NCBI GenBank assembly: GCA_000153385.1
Contig: CH672374.1
Location: 2,172,544-2,236,543 of the forward strand
Direction: 5' to 3'
From: Flavobacteria bacterium BBFL7
GTDB lineage: Bacteria > Bacteroidota > Bacteroidia > Flavobacteriales > Flavobacteriaceae
DNA: 64,000 nt
Under the pieces are notes generated by a model, which worked only from the letters and a program-made list of their open reading frames with translations, made no database searches and was not told the origin of the DNA. The translations under genes were made by a program, and so were the position numbers. This document shows positions 1 to 7,992 of the stretch, in pieces (the stretch's first letter is position 1; each line of letters starts with the position of its first letter).

Positions 1-776
1 TTAGAAAGATAGGTGAAGGTACTAATAAGGCCATCGACTTAGATCATTATGATAATTACTATCATCAAATGTTCTTATGGGATAACGAGGCAAAAGCAGT
101 CGCTGGAGCTTACCGTATGGGAATGGGTAGTGAGATATATAAAGCTCGAGGAATAGAAGGTTTTTATCTAAATGAACTATTTAAATTTGAACCAGAGCTT
201 TTCAAAATGATGAATCAGTCCATCGAGATGGGTCGAGCTTTTATCATACCAGAGTATCAACTTAAACCGATGCCTTTATTTCTTTTATGGAAAGGTATTG
301 TGCATTGTACATTACGTTTTCCAGAGCATAAATATCTTATCGGTGGAGTAAGTATTAGTAATAAATTTTCTAATTTCTCAAAATCATTAATGATTGAGTT
401 TATGAAAAGTAATTATTATGATCCATACATTGCTCAATATATAACGCCTAAACAAGAATTTAAGGTAAAACTAGAAGATGCGGATAAGGATTTTATATTT
501 GATGAATCTGAGGCAGATTTAAATAAATTTGATCGACTGATAGATGAATTAGAACCTAACGAATTGCGTTTACCAGTTCTCATTAAAAAGTATGTCAAAC
601 AAAATGCAAAAGTAATTGCTTTTAATGTTGATCCTTTATTCAACAATGCTATCGATGGGTTAATGTATATACGTATCGCAGACTTACCCGAAAGTACGGT
701 AAAACCAGTCATGGAAGAATTTCAGGCAGAGATGGAAGCTAAGTATTTTAGAGATAACGAGGATAGCGAAGAGTAG
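1..776 (+). CDS. GNAT-type aminolipid N-acyltransferase (OlsB/OlsF-like), C-terminal part
   Basis: The frame is open from the first base of the window with no start, so the 5' end lies outside; the first in-frame ATG (69) falls inside the domain and is not a credible start. The visible part has features of the acyl-ACP-dependent GNAT N-acyltransferases that make ornithine or glycine lipids: a VAGAYRMG strand near the start, a FYLNELF segment, the phrase SIEMGRAFIIPEYQ, and LLWKGIVHCTLRFPEHKYLIGGVSIS. In flavobacteria this domain is usually the C-terminal half of a protein of about 600 residues whose N-terminal half is a PlsC-like O-acyltransferase (OlsF type); that half would be upstream. The C-terminus is acidic. 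The likely role is N-acylation of an amino acid at the inner membrane. The family call is fairly firm; the amino acid acylated (ornithine, glycine or other) cannot be told. Confidence 0.8.
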   Translation, partial: RKIGEGTNKAIDLDHYDNYYHQMFLWDNEAKAVAGAYRMGMGSEIYKARGIEGFYLNELFKFEPELFKMMNQSIEMGRAFIIPEYQLKPMPLFLLWKGIVHCTLRFPEHKYLIGGVSISNKFSNFSKSLMIEFMKSNYYDPYIAQYITPKQEFKVKLEDADKDFIFDESEADLNKFDRLIDELEPNELRLPVLIKKYVKQNAKVIAFNVDPLFNNAIDGLMYIRIADLPESTVKPVMEEFQAEMEAKYFRDNEDSEE

Positions 777-778
777 CC

Positions 779-1834
779 ATGCGAGTATATTGCCTCATTA
801 TTTCTATTTGGTTTATTCATCTTTATGGTAGTGCTCAAGAAATTAATGGAAGAGTTATAGATTCATTAACTCAAGAAGCCATTAGTGGAGCATCTGTTTA
901 TATAGATGGAACCTCTAAAGGTGTTATCACAGATCTAGATGGTTATTTTACTTTTAATTATCCTGTTGGTGTAAAGTCTGCTCTAGTCATTAGAATGATG
1001 GGCTATGAGACCATACGGTTTGCCCAGCCTCTAAAGGCAGATTTATCCATAGTTCCACTTGTGCAAAAAGCAGATAATCTAGATGCCGTCGTTATCAATC
1101 CAGATCCATGGTCACGCAAGAAGAAAGAACAATATTTTAAACAATACTTTTTAGGCACATCTCCTATCGCTGCCGACTGTAAAATTCTTAATCTAGATGA
1201 GGTTAAATTAAGGTTCAATCCAGTCTCTGGATTAATGACTGCTCGATGTAATGAGCCCATATTAGTGAAAAATAAATATTTGGGCTATTTAGTAAGCTAT
1301 GACTTAATGGACTTTGAACTTCAGTTTGAGAAAAGAATTTTAAAAGCTGGTCCAGGAATCATCATGCCCGATAATGTGCAAGTTCTAGAAAGTTTTCATC
1401 TTGTTGAGGCTTTTTATATAGGATCTTCTTTTTTTCAAGAATTGAGCGATAAAAAAAATCGTCTTAAAAAGTATAAGAAGAGAAGAGATCAATTGTATAG
1501 GGTTAGTGATTTAAGGTTTTTTAGAACTCTCGCTGCAAATCAATTACAAGAAAAAGGTTATGTACTCTACTATGATAAATTTGCGGTAGATATGAGTAAC
1601 CATATACGTGTGAAGCAATTTGAAACCTATTCTGTCATAGGCTTTAGGCACGATAAATACCCTATTATAGATGCAAAAAATAATAGAACAGATATTTACC
1701 TAACTGGTGAACAAGTTGTCATAGATCAATATGGAAATAATCTTTCTGGAAAAGCGATTAAGTTCAATGGATATATGGCAGAACTGCGAGTAGGTGGAAT
1801 GTTGCCTCTAGATTTTAAGCCTTTAGAAGATTAG
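779..1834 (+). CDS. Secreted protein with carboxypeptidase-like regulatory domain
   Basis: The 351-residue product starts with a short hydrophobic signal peptide ending near GSAQ, followed by a carboxypeptidase-D regulatory-like beta-sandwich (about residues 22-95; INGRVIDSLTQEAISGASVYI and the later DLDGYFTFNYP are typical). The remaining 250 residues are the Lys-rich, poorly characterised region often found behind this domain in flavobacterial envelope proteins; I see no catalytic motif. It lies 2 bp after the acyltransferase stop, so the two are probably cotranscribed. Its stop overlaps the convergent next gene by 4 bp. Likely periplasmic or outer-membrane associated; function unknown. Confidence 0.8.
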   Translation: MRVYCLIISIWFIHLYGSAQEINGRVIDSLTQEAISGASVYIDGTSKGVITDLDGYFTFNYPVGVKSALVIRMMGYETIRFAQPLKADLSIVPLVQKADNLDAVVINPDPWSRKKKEQYFKQYFLGTSPIAADCKILNLDEVKLRFNPVSGLMTARCNEPILVKNKYLGYLVSYDLMDFELQFEKRILKAGPGIIMPDNVQVLESFHLVEAFYIGSSFFQELSDKKNRLKKYKKRRDQLYRVSDLRFFRTLAANQLQEKGYVLYYDKFAVDMSNHIRVKQFETYSVIGFRHDKYPIIDAKNNRTDIYLTGEQVVIDQYGNNLSGKAIKFNGYMAELRVGGMLPLDFKPLED

Positions 1835-2307
1835 TTTTGCTTCTTTTTCTTCTTTAGTCTCTTCTTGACTTTTTTAATTGCTTTAGTTTTCTCTATCTTC
1901 TTTAATTCAGATTCGATAAACTCCTCGCAATAGGCTTGGATTTTCTTTCTCGCTTTCGCGAAAGCGTCTTCATTACCAGCGTTAAGCTCTTCCATATTTG
2001 AAATAGGGAAATCTATCATGCTCGCTTTTGAAGAGATAGAATCTGGAATGTGATTTACCAGTCCATCTCCAATGGTAATGATGTAGTCAAAAGATATTTT
2101 ATGATAGTCGTTGATATGATTTGAAGAATAGTCAGAGATGTCTATTCCTACCACATCCATACTTTCAATTACAGTAGAATCAATCGATTGTGGTTCTAAT
2201 CCAGCGCTATAAATCTGTGCACGTTCATTAGTGAAATAATCCATAAATCCATGTGCCATTTGACCAGCAGTGGCATTAGAAATAGAAAGAACTAGTATAT
2301 GAAGCAT
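1831..2307 (-). CDS. Arsenate reductase/LMW phosphatase-like protein lacking catalytic residues
   Basis: The 158-residue product has the low-molecular-weight phosphatase fold pattern of thioredoxin-coupled ArsC: HILVLSISNATAGQMAHGFM lines up with the phosphate-binding loop of the family, followed by YSAGLEPQ and a VVGIDISDYSS strand-helix typical of ArsC. In active enzymes the loop is Cys-x5-Arg; here the Cys position is Ser8 and the Arg position is Ala14, and the family's second Cys region (around ITIGDGL) has none. The C-terminal 35 residues are very Lys-rich. Residues EDAFAKARKK carry one copy of the GCTTTCGCGAAAGC palindrome (1952-1965). It is probably a non-catalytic binding or regulatory relative; arsenate reduction is unlikely. 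Convergent with the upstream gene, overlapping it by 4 bp. Confidence 0.7.
   Translation of the reverse strand: MLHILVLSISNATAGQMAHGFMDYFTNERAQIYSAGLEPQSIDSTVIESMDVVGIDISDYSSNHINDYHKISFDYIITIGDGLVNHIPDSISSKASMIDFPISNMEELNAGNEDAFAKARKKIQAYCEEFIESELKKIEKTKAIKKVKKRLKKKKKQN
1951..1966. repeat. GCTTTCGCGAAAGC palindrome, copy 1 (coding)
   Basis: Perfect 16-bp palindrome (14-bp core plus C/G) inside the ArsC-like gene, read on the minus strand as AFAKA. Confidence 0.95.
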
Positions 2308-2439
2308 TGAGGATTCACTAGGTTAGTAATAAGTACTAGGTTAATGTTAAGACAAAGTTAAGCCGACTATTCATGTTACACAATAAATACTTTAAAGCTT
2401 AACATTAAAGTTGTTAAATTATTAATTTTCAGGATATTA

Positions 2440-2814
2440 TTAAAACCATGGTTTTTTGTTAACCTGATAGGTTTGGTAAAATTCTTCTTCTGATTTTGTT
2501 AGATAAATAATACCTTCTATTAATCCTATTATTCCAGCACCACCACAAGTTAAAATTCCTGCAATCAGTAAAATAATGCCTTCTTTATTATAGCCTAGAA
2601 CAAATTTATGTATACCTAAATAACCAAAGAATATCCCTAAAATACCAGCAAGAATTCTTTTATTATTACTGTTACTAGTGAAACTATCGTATTCTTTTTT
2701 AAAATCATCTGCCGCATGTGAGGCAGCTTCTCTTGCTTCTTCAAAAGATTCTTTTGCAGCTTCTTTTGCGCTGTTAAAGCTGTCTTTTGTACTATCGTAG
2801 TTGTTATTACTCAT
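2440..2814 (-). CDS. TM2 domain-containing membrane protein
   Basis: The 124-residue product has an N-terminal Ala/Glu/Lys-rich amphipathic segment (about residues 10-42), then a TM2 domain (about 52-108): two hydrophobic helices, ILAGILGIFFGYLGIHKF and IILLIAGILTCGGAGIIG, joined by the short polar turn LGYNKEG. The Gly-rich first helix with GxHKF and the GG pair in the second helix are family hallmarks. Its role is unknown; TM2 proteins are small inner-membrane proteins. It is the last gene of a minus-strand run with the VOC and hydroxyacid dehydrogenase genes (32-bp gap to VOC). Confidence 0.88.
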   Translation of the reverse strand: MSNNNYDSTKDSFNSAKEAAKESFEEAREAASHAADDFKKEYDSFTSNSNNKRILAGILGIFFGYLGIHKFVLGYNKEGIILLIAGILTCGGAGIIGLIEGIIYLTKSEEEFYQTYQVNKKPWF

Positions 2815-2846
2815 TGAAGTTTAATTTAAAAGCACAAGTTAACTAT

Positions 2847-3236
2847 TTATTTTTCAAATAGTTCTTCATTAGCTGGTTCCCATAATTCAATCTTACGACC
2901 GTCGATATCTATAATCCAACCAAATTTTCCGTAATCGAATTCTTCAATTTCCCCAGCGATTTGTACTCCAGCACTTTTTAACTGTTCAATTAGTTTTACT
3001 AAATCATCCACTCGATAATTAATCATAAATTCTTGATCTCCTGGATTGAAATAAGTGGTGTCTTCTTTAAATGGACTCCATTGTTGGGAAGCTTTATCGG
3101 TCGTAGGACCTGTCCAGAATGTACAGCCATAATCATCTACTGGTAAACCTAAATGTTTATGATACCATGCTTTAGTAGCAGCAACATCTGCACATTTGAA
3201 AAAAACGCCTCCTATACCTGTTACTTTTGCTTTCAT
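2847..3236 (-). CDS. VOC (glyoxalase/bleomycin resistance) family protein
   Basis: A 129-residue single vicinal-oxygen-chelate protein. The first beta-alpha-beta unit reads GGVFFKCADVAATKAWYHKHLGLPVDDYG and the second starts at EFMINYRVDDLVKLIEQLKSAGV; the end GKFGWIIDIDGRKIELWEP carries the usual terminal Glu metal ligand. The closest general type is the small glyoxalase-like VOC proteins of flavobacteria. Substrate not predictable. It sits 2 bp from the hydroxyacid dehydrogenase stop, so the two are probably cotranscribed. Confidence 0.88.
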   Translation of the reverse strand: MKAKVTGIGGVFFKCADVAATKAWYHKHLGLPVDDYGCTFWTGPTTDKASQQWSPFKEDTTYFNPGDQEFMINYRVDDLVKLIEQLKSAGVQIAGEIEEFDYGKFGWIIDIDGRKIELWEPANEELFEK

Positions 3237-3238
3237 GA

Positions 3239-4171
3239 TTAGTGATTTTTAATGATTTTAGTTGCAATTACTTGTGCAAGTTTATATTTAGATTCAATAG
3301 TCCAGCCTGCCACGTGTGGACTTAGTAAAACATTATCCATTTTCAATAGCTTCTTAAATGGTAACGGCATTTCATTATCAAATAAGGATGTAAAAGAACT
3401 TTTTTCATATTCTAAAACATCTAATCCAGCACCTTTTACTTTACCAGATTCCAAAGCCTCTACCAGATCTGCTATGATAACAGATTTACCTCTTGCAGTA
3501 TTAATAAGATAGAAAGGTTTTTTAAACCCAGCAATAAATTCTTTATTAACCATTCCCATAGTTAAGTCCGTTTGTGGCGTGTGCAAGCTTAAAACATCTG
3601 CTTGAGACTGTAATTCTTTTAATGATACCTGTATTGCGTTTTCATTTTCTAGGTCGCTTTTCAAATCGTGAAAAATAACTTTACAGTCAAAACCGGAAAG
3701 TTTTCTCGCAAATGATTTTCCCATATTACCATAACCTATTAGACCTACAGTTTTACCTTCTAGTTCTAAACCACGATTTTCTTCTCGCAACCATATACCA
3801 TTTCGTACTTCTTGGTCTGCTCTATTCAGATGATTAAATAAAGATAACAGCATTCCTAACGCATGTTCACCTACTGCATTGCGATTTCCTTCAGGAGCAT
3901 TATAACATTCTATATGAAGTTTTTGAGCAACATCTAGATCTATGTTTTCTAATCCTGCACCTACACGACCTATAAATTTAAGATTTTTTGCAGCTATTAA
4001 AAAGGCTTTGTCTATAGGGAATCTACTGCGTACAATAAGACCGTCGTATTCACTTATGATTTTTAAAATATCTTCTTTTGAAGATTTGTAATCGTAATGA
4101 TTACAATACCCAGCATCTTCTAGCATCTCTGCAAGAATGTCGTGGTTAGAATCGAGGTGTAAAACTTTCAT
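3239..4171 (-). CDS. D-2-hydroxyacid dehydrogenase (SerA-like)
   Basis: A 310-residue NAD-dependent D-2-hydroxyacid dehydrogenase. The N-terminal half has the family entry motif GRVGAGLENIDLD; the Rossmann motif GLIGYGNMGKSFA has glycines at 146, 148 and 151. The catalytic triad is visible: Arg227 (NTARGKSV), Glu254 (GLDVLEYE) and His286 (SPHVAGWT). The short form without an ACT regulatory domain resembles flavobacterial phosphoglycerate dehydrogenase-like proteins, but whether the substrate is 3-phosphoglycerate, glyoxylate/hydroxypyruvate or another 2-oxoacid cannot be decided here. First gene of the run with VOC and TM2 downstream. Confidence 0.9.
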   Translation of the reverse strand: MKVLHLDSNHDILAEMLEDAGYCNHYDYKSSKEDILKIISEYDGLIVRSRFPIDKAFLIAAKNLKFIGRVGAGLENIDLDVAQKLHIECYNAPEGNRNAVGEHALGMLLSLFNHLNRADQEVRNGIWLREENRGLELEGKTVGLIGYGNMGKSFARKLSGFDCKVIFHDLKSDLENENAIQVSLKELQSQADVLSLHTPQTDLTMGMVNKEFIAGFKKPFYLINTARGKSVIIADLVEALESGKVKGAGLDVLEYEKSSFTSLFDNEMPLPFKKLLKMDNVLLSPHVAGWTIESKYKLAQVIATKIIKNH

Positions 4172-4281
4172 GATTTAAAAATACGTATTTTGAAATACGC
4201 GATAAGTTGATGGTGCAAAGATTTGTTTAAATTAAAAGACACCACGAGTATGGGTGGTATTATGAGTAGATAAAGTAGAAT

Positions 4282-4758
4282 TTAATAATCAATCATGTTT
4301 AATTCTTGCTCAAAGTCATACTGTAAATCTTCATGTAAGGTACTTATACGTACTTTGATAAGTACAATTTGCCTGGTGCATATGTCTCTCAAAACCTTAC
4401 TTTGCGAGTAATATGGTTGGAAATCTTGTAATAGCTTACAAAAATGAATGAGAATTGCTACTTCTGTTTCTTTATTGCCGGAATATCTTATAAATTTTTT
4501 AGCCTCTTTTAAAATCTTACGAATTCCTTTCTTAGCATAGTATATATTGCGTGTGTTGACTGATAAAAATTGCTCGTCTAACTTGGCTTTTACACTTTCT
4601 ACATAGTCATCTTCATGGTGAGCTTCAAACAGTAGATAGGTAAGTAATTCTTTATTTTCTTTTTTAAAACGTGATAATCGCAGTACGATGTTTATGAGCT
4701 CTTTTTCGTCCTTATACTTAAGTTCGTCTTTGAGTTCTTTAACGCTGGCGGTTTTCAT
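4282..4758 (-). CDS. Conserved hypothetical protein
   Basis: A 158-residue, soluble, very charged and helix-rich protein (Lys/Glu-rich throughout, no signal peptide, no membrane segment, one Cys-containing helix LRDICTRQIVLIKVRIS). I do not recognise a domain. It lies just downstream of mgtE on the same strand, separated by a 42-bp gap that contains a copy of the palindrome, so it may be cotranscribed with mgtE. Starts with MKTASVKELKDELKYKDEKE. Confidence 0.7.
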   Translation of the reverse strand: MKTASVKELKDELKYKDEKELINIVLRLSRFKKENKELLTYLLFEAHHEDDYVESVKAKLDEQFLSVNTRNIYYAKKGIRKILKEAKKFIRYSGNKETEVAILIHFCKLLQDFQPYYSQSKVLRDICTRQIVLIKVRISTLHEDLQYDFEQELNMIDY

Positions 4759-4777
4759 GTAATTGTTTGATGTTATA

Positions 4778-4797
4778 TACGCTTTCGCGAAAGCGTA
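4778..4797. repeat. GCTTTCGCGAAAGC palindrome, copy 2 (intergenic)
   Basis: The core is extended by TAC/GTA to a perfect 20-bp palindrome in the 42-bp gap between mgtE and the hypothetical gene. Confidence 0.95.
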
Positions 4798-4800
4798 ATT

Positions 4801-6150
4801 CTAAATACCTATAATTGCCTTTGCAATCAAAAAGTATATCAATATACCAAATATATCATTGCTGGTCGTAATAAATGGTCCTGTAGCAAGTGCCGGATCG
4901 ATACCGCGCTTGTGTAATGCAAGTGGTACAAAGGTACCTACTAAACCTGCAACAATGATAACGGCAAATAAGGAAATTGAAATCGCTAGAGAAGTTAGGA
5001 ATTCGCCTTCGGCAAAAAAGGTGTAAGCAAATAATAAAATCGCCAAAATAACACCATTAAGCATTGCTAGTAATATTTCTTTGAGTAGTCGATTTCCTAT
5101 GCTTCCTTTTAAATCATCATTTGCAATACCTTGTACAATAATCGCACTGGATTGTACACCTACATTACCTGCCATCGCAGCAATAAGCGGTGTGAATAAG
5201 AATAATACAGCATATTCTTTAATCAGGTGTTCAAATCCACCCATGATGGCTGCAGCACCTATTCCACCTACTAGCCCTAGAACTAACCATGGTAATCGTG
5301 CTTTAGTTAAATCCCAGATGCTATCATTTGCCTCAACATCTTGTGAAATACCACTGGCAAGTTGGTAATCTTTCTCTGCTTCTTCTGTTATAAAATCTAC
5401 TATATCATCGATGGTTACACGACCTACTAGACGATCTAACTCATCTACAACAGGTATGGCTTCTAGATCATACTTACGCATGATACGAGAAACTTCTTCT
5501 CCAGATGTTTTAACGGTTACATAATCTACCTTAGGTTTACAAACATCTTTAATAGGTGTGCTTGCTGGACTGGTTAATAAATCTTTAAGGGATAAGCGAC
5601 CTTTTAATTTATCGTTATTATCCACTACATAAATAGAATGTACACGAGTAACATTTTCTGCTTGAGCACGCATTTCACTTACACAACCAGTTACGGTCCA
5701 GTTCTCATTTACTTTAACGAGCTCTTTGGCCATTAATCCACCAGCACTGTTTTCTTCATAGCGCAATAGGTCTACAATGTCCTCAGCATGTTGTTCATCT
5801 ATAAGCTCTGAAATGACCTCTTGAGCAATGTTATCAGGAAGCTCGTTGAGAATATCAGCCGCATCATCTGTATCCATTTCCTCGAGCTCGTCTGCAATTT
5901 CTTTAGGTGATAATGCATTAAGAACTCTATCACGCTGGTCTTCATCCAGCTCCATTAAAGCTTCACTGGTCTTTTCAGAATCGAGTAGCTTAACGATGTA
6001 AACGGCTTGTTCAAGATTGAGCTCGTCTATAATCTCTGCAACATCAGCAAAGTGTAATTCTTCTAGAATATGTTCTAGTTGCACGCTATTATCACTTTCA
6101 ATGAGCGTGCATATTTCTTCTAGAAAATCTTTGGTAATATTAAACTGCAT
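4801..6150 (-). CDS. mgtE: Magnesium transporter MgtE
   Basis: The 449-residue product has the full MgtE order: a helical N-terminal domain made of acidic repeats (LEELHFADVAEIIDELN, ALSPKEIADELEEMDTDDAADILNELP), two CBS domains (about residues 130-255, including VDELDRLVGRVTIDDIVDFI), a plug helix, and a five-helix membrane domain from about residue 285. The membrane part contains the conserved AAMAGNVGVQSSAIIVQG signature of the Mg2+ pore. It imports Mg2+ across the inner membrane, gated by cytosolic Mg2+ binding to the N and CBS domains. Normal length and intact. Confidence 0.96.
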   Translation of the reverse strand: MQFNITKDFLEEICTLIESDNSVQLEHILEELHFADVAEIIDELNLEQAVYIVKLLDSEKTSEALMELDEDQRDRVLNALSPKEIADELEEMDTDDAADILNELPDNIAQEVISELIDEQHAEDIVDLLRYEENSAGGLMAKELVKVNENWTVTGCVSEMRAQAENVTRVHSIYVVDNNDKLKGRLSLKDLLTSPASTPIKDVCKPKVDYVTVKTSGEEVSRIMRKYDLEAIPVVDELDRLVGRVTIDDIVDFITEEAEKDYQLASGISQDVEANDSIWDLTKARLPWLVLGLVGGIGAAAIMGGFEHLIKEYAVLFLFTPLIAAMAGNVGVQSSAIIVQGIANDDLKGSIGNRLLKEILLAMLNGVILAILLFAYTFFAEGEFLTSLAISISLFAVIIVAGLVGTFVPLALHKRGIDPALATGPFITTSNDIFGILIYFLIAKAIIGI

Positions 6151-6253
6151 GATTTATGGACTTGCTGCAAATATAAAGGTTATTGATTTTGAAAGTTAAT
6201 ATGATTTATATGGTTTTCCGTTCCCTATATAAAAATTGATATATCTTTAGAAG

Positions 6254-6766
6254 ATGAATTTTATTATTTTAACAGTAGTTTTCTTTTTTACTATTACTTG
6301 CCAATGCCAGACTAATGAATTAACAACTGATGAATTTCAAGAGTTGAAATTCGGTGGAATTTCTTTATCAGAAATAAAAGAAATTAAAGGTGATTCAGTA
6401 TCGTTTCAAAATCTATTTTCAAAAGCAGACATCATTAAAACTGGTGAAGAACCAGCATACTGGATTAATTTAATATCTAGTGATTATGATGTGTATTTTC
6501 AAGGTGACGTTAAAGATAGTTGTGGAGTGGTTTTGGACTCTCAATTAATATATTTTAAGATCTTAAACGGTTCCTTAAATTTATATATGAAAGGTTATAA
6601 TCTTGCTGTAGGTGACAATGTATCTGTCCTTAAAGACTTTAATATGTTGACTTATGAAGATGGTACAAAAAGATACGTTTTTAAGTTAGGCTCTCAAGTT
6701 ATTAGGGTTAACTTTAATCAGAAAACAGACATAATTACAAGTTTAGAATACGTCTATTATCATTAA
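6254..6766 (+). CDS. Putative secreted hypothetical protein
   Basis: The 170-residue product starts with a hydrophobic segment MNFIILTVVFFFTITCQCQT that looks like a signal peptide; Cys16 or Cys18 could be a lipoprotein cysteine but the lipobox is poor. The rest is rich in beta-prone residues and has no recognisable domain. A TATCTTTA sequence at 6242-6249, one base off the Bacteroidetes -7 consensus, lies only 5 bp before the ATG; if it is used, translation would be nearly leaderless or start later. Single gene, convergent with rsmA. Function unknown. Confidence 0.65.
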   Translation: MNFIILTVVFFFTITCQCQTNELTTDEFQELKFGGISLSEIKEIKGDSVSFQNLFSKADIIKTGEEPAYWINLISSDYDVYFQGDVKDSCGVVLDSQLIYFKILNGSLNLYMKGYNLAVGDNVSVLKDFNMLTYEDGTKRYVFKLGSQVIRVNFNQKTDIITSLEYVYYH

Positions 6767-6769
6767 ATT

Positions 6770-7612
6770 TTAAAGTTTCTCAATCTCCGTAGCTAGTTCC
6801 ACAAAGGCATCAACACTTATTTGCTCTGGACGCAAACTGAAGATGTCTTTCTCACGCATCTCATCAGGTAAATTCAACGTTTTTAAAGAGTTTCTCAAGG
6901 TTTTACGGCGTTGCTGGAAGGCAAGTTTTACGACCTGTCTTAAAATAGAGTAGGAGCAAGTGAGGTTATCATAATTATCTCTACGTTTTAAAAAGAGTAC
7001 GCCACTATCTACTCGTGGTGGTGGATCAAAAACTTCTGGTCCTACAGTAAATACATAATCTGCTTCATAGTAAGCCTGCGCGAGTACTGATAGAATACCA
7101 TATGTTTTAGAGCCATGTGGTGCGCATATACGCTGAGCAACTTCTTTTTGAAACATACCTCCAAATTCTGGGATTTGTTCTCTATTCTCTATGGTTTTAA
7201 AAACAATTTGTGTGCTAATATTGTATGGGAAGTTTCCAATAATAGCAAAAGATTGCTCACCGTAAATTTCTTTCAAATCTTTCTTTAAGAAATCTGCTTC
7301 TATGACTTGAAAAGTTTGATCATTCACAATTTTTACATGTTCCAGAGGGAAACTGTGCTTAAGATAAATCACCGATTCACTGTCTAGTTCTAGAGCGGTC
7401 ACCTTCATGTTTTTGCGTATGACATGTTTAGTAAGGACACCAGTTCCAGGTCCTATTTCTAGAATCTGGTCATAGCCATCATAACTTAAAACATCAGCAA
7501 TGCGTTGGGCAACATCTTCATCTTTTAAAAAGTGTTGTCCTAGATGCTTTTTTGCAGTAACGCCTTTATCACTTCCTTTATGTGCTGATTTATGTTTATT
7601 GTACTTGGCCAA
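6770..7612 (-). CDS. rsmA: 16S rRNA dimethyladenosine transferase RsmA (KsgA)
   Basis: A 280-residue SAM-dependent enzyme that dimethylates two adjacent adenosines in the 3' hairpin of 16S rRNA. Visible motifs are [20 protein letters not shown] near the N-terminus, the SAM-binding [12 protein letters not shown], and the catalytic [16 protein letters not shown] (NxPY type). The C-terminal helical domain contains [16 protein letters not shown]. About 20 Lys/His-rich residues precede the usual N-terminus. Intact and of normal length. Confidence 0.96.
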   Translation of the reverse strand: MAKYNKHKSAHKGSDKGVTAKKHLGQHFLKDEDVAQRIADVLSYDGYDQILEIGPGTGVLTKHVIRKNMKVTALELDSESVIYLKHSFPLEHVKIVNDQTFQVIEADFLKKDLKEIYGEQSFAIIGNFPYNISTQIVFKTIENREQIPEFGGMFQKEVAQRICAPHGSKTYGILSVLAQAYYEADYVFTVGPEVFDPPPRVDSGVLFLKRRDNYDNLTCSYSILRQVVKLAFQQRRKTLRNSLKTLNLPDEMREKDIFSLRPEQISVDAFVELATEIEKL

Positions 7613-7652
7613 TTTGTTGTTTTTATATTTAATCTTAGCTGTAGACTTTGAT

Positions 7653-7982
7653 CTAATTTAGATTAGTATGCACGGTATATTCATCGAGTACATCTAATTC
7701 TGTGCGGAATGATAACACATTATTACCCCATTTATCTAATCCGGCTTTACGCAATGCTTCGGCATGATTTGAGTAATATGTTTCTAAAGTTTCTCTACTA
7801 ATTGCTTTATATTGAATCGAGAAAGTACTAGCACCATCTTGCTCTTCTACAAGAACGCGTGTTAATTTTGCATCCTTAAATAGACCTGTTCCTAAAACGT
7901 GAGCGATATGTTCACGTATCCATTCTAACCATTCCTCTTCTAGATGACTTGCCATATTACAAGTCACATTATATATAACCAT
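7653..7982 (-). CDS. DUF4286 family protein
   Basis: About 109 residues from ATG at 7982 ([22 protein letters not shown]). A longer in-frame start at 8018 would overlap the end of the TPR gene and adds only a poorly conserved extension, so the inner start is preferred. The protein matches the small DUF4286 family of Bacteroidetes, which have a dimeric ferredoxin-like fold: IYNVT strand, [16 protein letters not shown] helix, TYSIQY-like strand ([10 protein letters not shown]), and a [17 protein letters not shown] end. No known function. It lies 10 bp after the TPR gene, likely in one transcript. Confidence 0.82.
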   Translation of the reverse strand: MVIYNVTCNMASHLEEEWLEWIREHIAHVLGTGLFKDAKLTRVLVEEQDGASTFSIQYKAISRETLETYYSNHAEALRKAGLDKWGNNVLSFRTELDVLDEYTVHTNLN

Positions 7983-7992
7983 AATTGTATTT

